Under the pieces are notes generated by a model. That model did no database searches. It was given only the letters and a program-made list of their open reading frames with translations, and was not told the origin of the DNA. This document shows, piece after piece, positions 62,149 to 64,000 of a stretch of 64,000 bases of DNA (positions within the stretch are counted from its first letter, which is position 1; each line of letters begins with the position of its first letter). The DNA is taken from positions 1 to 64,000 of the forward strand of contig NZ_JBOFIN010000079.1 of assembly GCF_051650185.1 (NCBI RefSeq), in the 5' to 3' direction. This DNA is from Scandinavium sp051650185. Its GTDB lineage: Bacteria > Pseudomonadota > Gammaproteobacteria > Enterobacterales > Enterobacteriaceae. A program made the position numbers and the translations under genes.

Positions 62149-62263
62149 AATTGCAGACAAAGAAGGATAAAACGTGGTTTTTCCTTCTTTGTGGTTAGCA
62201 GCCGAAAATCAACGAGTTGATTTTCCTTATTTTTGTCTGGTGATATTTTCTGGATCTGCAATT
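62149..62263. other. Nested inverted repeats between the two SOS boxes
   Basis: The spacer holds several nested inverted repeats. AATTGCAGA (62149-62157) pairs with TCTGCAATT (62255-62263). CAGACAAA (62154-62161) pairs with TTTGTCTG (62232-62239). ACAAAGAAGGA (62157-62167) pairs with TCCTTCTTTGT (62182-62192). AATCAAC-GA-GTTGATT lies at 62207-62222. The RNA could fold into a branched structure. No open frame of note. K-12 has yebB here, so this region is replaced. Confidence 0.55.
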
Positions 62264-62289
62264 AAGCAGGCTATGTCATCATATTGGGG

Positions 62290-62305
62290 CTGGATATTTA
62301 TCCAG
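62290..62305 (+). promoter_or_regulatory. LexA (SOS) box of ruvAB, with terminator-like context
   Basis: CTGGATATTTATCCAG is the second copy of the SOS box, 52 bp before the ruvA GTG, where E. coli ruvAB has its LexA site. Its extended form GGCTGGATA/TATCCAGCC is followed by T7, so the same DNA could form an intrinsic terminator hairpin in any transcript from upstream. Confidence 0.85.
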
Positions 62306-62356
62306 CCTTTTTTTATGATAGCGCATTGATCTCATTCTTTAACGCAGGAGCGTCAC

Positions 62357-62968
62357 GTGATCGGCAGACTCAGAGGCATTATTCTGGAAAAACAACCCCC
62401 ACTGGTTTTGCTGGAGGCGGGTGGTGTTGGCTATGAAGTGCATATGCCGATGACCTGTTTCTACGAACTGCCCGATCAGGGCAAAGAAGCCATCATCTTC
62501 ACCCATTTTGTGGTGCGTGAAGATGCGCAGCTCCTGTTTGGCTTCAACAACAAGCAAGAGCGCACGCTGTTCAAGGAGCTGATCAAAACCAATGGCGTAG
62601 GGCCAAAACTGGCGCTGGCTATTCTTTCCGGTATGTCAGCTCAGCAGTTTGTGAATGCTGTAGAGCGTGAAGATTCTGTTGCTCTGGTGAAGCTGCCGGG
62701 CATTGGCAAGAAAACGGCAGAACGCCTGGTTGTCGAGATGAAAGACCGCTTTAAAGGGCTGCATGGCGACTTGTTTACGCCGGCTTCTGATTTGGTGTTG
62801 ACTTCCCCGGCAAGCCAGGCCACTGACGATGCTGAGCAGGAAGCCGTTGCAGCGCTGGTGGCGCTGGGCTATAAACCTCAGGAAGCCAGTCGGATGGTGA
62901 GCAAAATCGCCAGCCCGAATGCCAGCAGTGAAACGTTAATCCGCGACGCGCTTCGCGCCGCGATGTGA
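62357..62968 (+). CDS. ruvA: Holliday junction branch-migration protein RuvA
   Basis: The 203-aa protein has the OB-fold domain I (IGRLRGIILEKQPPLVLLEA), tandem helix-hairpin-helix motifs in domain II (TNGVGPKLALAILSG and LPGIGKKTAERLVVEM), and the flexible C-terminal domain III (EQEAVAALVALGYKPQEASR) that contacts RuvB. It binds junctions as a tetramer. The start is GTG with AGGAG upstream. SOS-induced through the LexA box at 62290. Confidence 0.98.
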   Translation: MIGRLRGIILEKQPPLVLLEAGGVGYEVHMPMTCFYELPDQGKEAIIFTHFVVREDAQLLFGFNNKQERTLFKELIKTNGVGPKLALAILSGMSAQQFVNAVEREDSVALVKLPGIGKKTAERLVVEMKDRFKGLHGDLFTPASDLVLTSPASQATDDAEQEAVAALVALGYKPQEASRMVSKIASPNASSETLIRDALRAAM

Positions 62969-62976
62969 GGTAAGGG

Positions 62977-63987
62977 ATGATTGAAGCTGACCGCCTGGTC
63001 TCTGCAGGCAGTATCACGCCGGAAGATGTTGTTGACCGTGCGATTCGCCCAAAATTGCTGGAAGAGTATATCGGCCAGCCACAGGTGCGCTCGCAAATGG
63101 AAATCTTTATTCAGGCGGCGAAACTGCGCGGTGAAGCGCTCGATCATCTGTTAATTTTTGGGCCGCCGGGGCTGGGGAAAACCACCCTTGCCAACATTGT
63201 TGCCAACGAAATGGGCGTGAATCTGCGAACCACTTCTGGCCCGGTGCTTGAAAAAGCCGGTGACCTGGCGGCCATGCTCACCAACCTTGAGCCGCACGAT
63301 GTGCTGTTCATCGATGAAATTCACCGCCTCTCACCGGTGGTGGAAGAAGTGCTGTATCCGGCGATGGAAGATTATCAGCTCGATATCATGATCGGCGAAG
63401 GGCCGGCGGCACGTTCAATCAAAATCGATTTACCGCCGTTTACGCTGATTGGCGCAACCACGAGAGCGGGCTCCCTGACGTCGCCGCTTCGTGACCGCTT
63501 CGGTATTGTGCAGCGTCTGGAGTTCTATCAGGTGCCCGATTTACAACACATCGTAGGCCGTAGCGCGAACTTCATGGGCATCGAGATGAGTGATGAGGGC
63601 GCGCTTGAAATAGCCCGTCGTGCGCGTGGTACACCGCGTATCGCCAACCGTCTGCTTCGTCGTGTGCGTGATTTCACCGAGGTTCGTCACGATGGAACGG
63701 TGTCGGCGGACATTGCCGCGCAGGCACTGGATATGCTGAATGTCGATGCGGAAGGGTTCGATTACATGGACCGCAAATTGCTGCTGGCGGTAATCGACAA
63801 ATTCTTCGGTGGCCCGGTCGGGTTAGACAACCTGGCGGCAGCCATCGGTGAAGAGCGAGAAACCATCGAAGACGTGCTGGAACCGTATCTTATCCAGCAA
63901 GGGTTCCTGCAACGCACGCCTCGTGGCCGCATGGCGACAGTCCGCGCGTGGAATCACTTCGGCATCACGCCGCCTGAAATGCCTTAA
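62977..63987 (+). CDS. ruvB: Holliday junction branch-migration ATPase RuvB
   Basis: The 336-aa AAA+ ATPase has Walker A GPPGLGKTTLA, Walker B VLFIDEIHRLSP, sensor 1 LIGATTRAG, an arginine finger in SPLRDRFGI, sensor 2 GTPRIANRLLRR, and a C-terminal winged-helix domain. RuvB hexamers pump DNA through the RuvA-bound junction. It begins 8 bp after ruvA with AAGGGA before the ATG, and ends complete 13 bases before the window edge. Confidence 0.98.
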   Translation: MIEADRLVSAGSITPEDVVDRAIRPKLLEEYIGQPQVRSQMEIFIQAAKLRGEALDHLLIFGPPGLGKTTLANIVANEMGVNLRTTSGPVLEKAGDLAAMLTNLEPHDVLFIDEIHRLSPVVEEVLYPAMEDYQLDIMIGEGPAARSIKIDLPPFTLIGATTRAGSLTSPLRDRFGIVQRLEFYQVPDLQHIVGRSANFMGIEMSDEGALEIARRARGTPRIANRLLRRVRDFTEVRHDGTVSADIAAQALDMLNVDAEGFDYMDRKLLLAVIDKFFGGPVGLDNLAAAIGEERETIEDVLEPYLIQQGFLQRTPRGRMATVRAWNHFGITPPEMP

Positions 63988-64000
63988 TGCTTGTCATCAT

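Noticed and set aside
62112..62356. A CRISPR-like repeat, because of the exact 23-bp duplication
   Set aside because: Only two copies with a 139-bp spacer and no cas genes; the repeat is a LexA-type palindrome.

Overview
The window is chromosomal DNA from a motile member of the Enterobacteriaceae. Gene order follows the E. coli K-12 segment cysT-leuZ-yecA-tyrP-ftnA-yecR-yecJ-ftnB-araFGH-otsBA-uspC-flhDC-motAB-cheAW-tar-tap-cheRBYZ-flhBAE-argS-yecM-cutC-cmoBA-yecNED-aspS-nudB-yebC-ruvCAB, and most products are close to the K-12 or Salmonella proteins. The accessory content (pectin side-chain use, a lyxose-isomerase sugar operon, an archaic pilus operon inside the chemotaxis cluster) suggests an Enterobacter/Lelliottia/Leclercia-type, plant-associated organism. 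That genus call is inference.

Layout. 1-132: end of tRNA-Cys and tRNA-Leu(UAA). 350-7258: an accessory sugar locus with a DeoR-type regulator and an opposing six-gene operon (sugar porter, DUF4432 epimerase-like protein, D-lyxose-isomerase-like protein, class II aldolase, PfkB kinase, zinc dehydrogenase). 7631-19394: backbone genes (yecA, tyrP, ftnA, yecR, yecJ, ftnB) interleaved with non-K-12 genes: a DUF4156 lipoprotein, an HD-GYP sensor, a DhuI-like uronate isomerase behind a perfect KdgR box, a DHA2 efflux pump, a Dcu transporter and a DJ-1/PfpI protein. 19679-26149: araFGH, otsBA, uspC. 26150-48129: the motility and chemotaxis block. flhDC has a long leader with CRP and RcsAB sites; motAB-cheAW ends at a terminator; a five-gene Csu-like chaperone-usher operon follows; then tar-tap-cheRBYZ restarts from a consensus FliA promoter, followed by flhBAE. 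48385-51112: rhiT-rhiN for rhamnogalacturonide uptake and cleavage, behind a KdgR-like box. 51278-63987: translation, tRNA-modification and repair backbone, ending in ruvCAB with a duplicated LexA box.

How parts fit. RhiN releases an unsaturated uronate that opens to DHU, and the DhuI-like enzyme 35 kb away is a plausible next isomerase; both loci carry KdgR-type sites. The pilus operon and flhDC each carry a well-formed CRP site, so carbon status may bear on both swimming and attachment. The most unusual items are the pilus operon splitting the che genes, the split KdgR-linked uronate module, the uncharacterised sugar operon, and a ruvC-ruvA spacer bounded by two identical SOS boxes.
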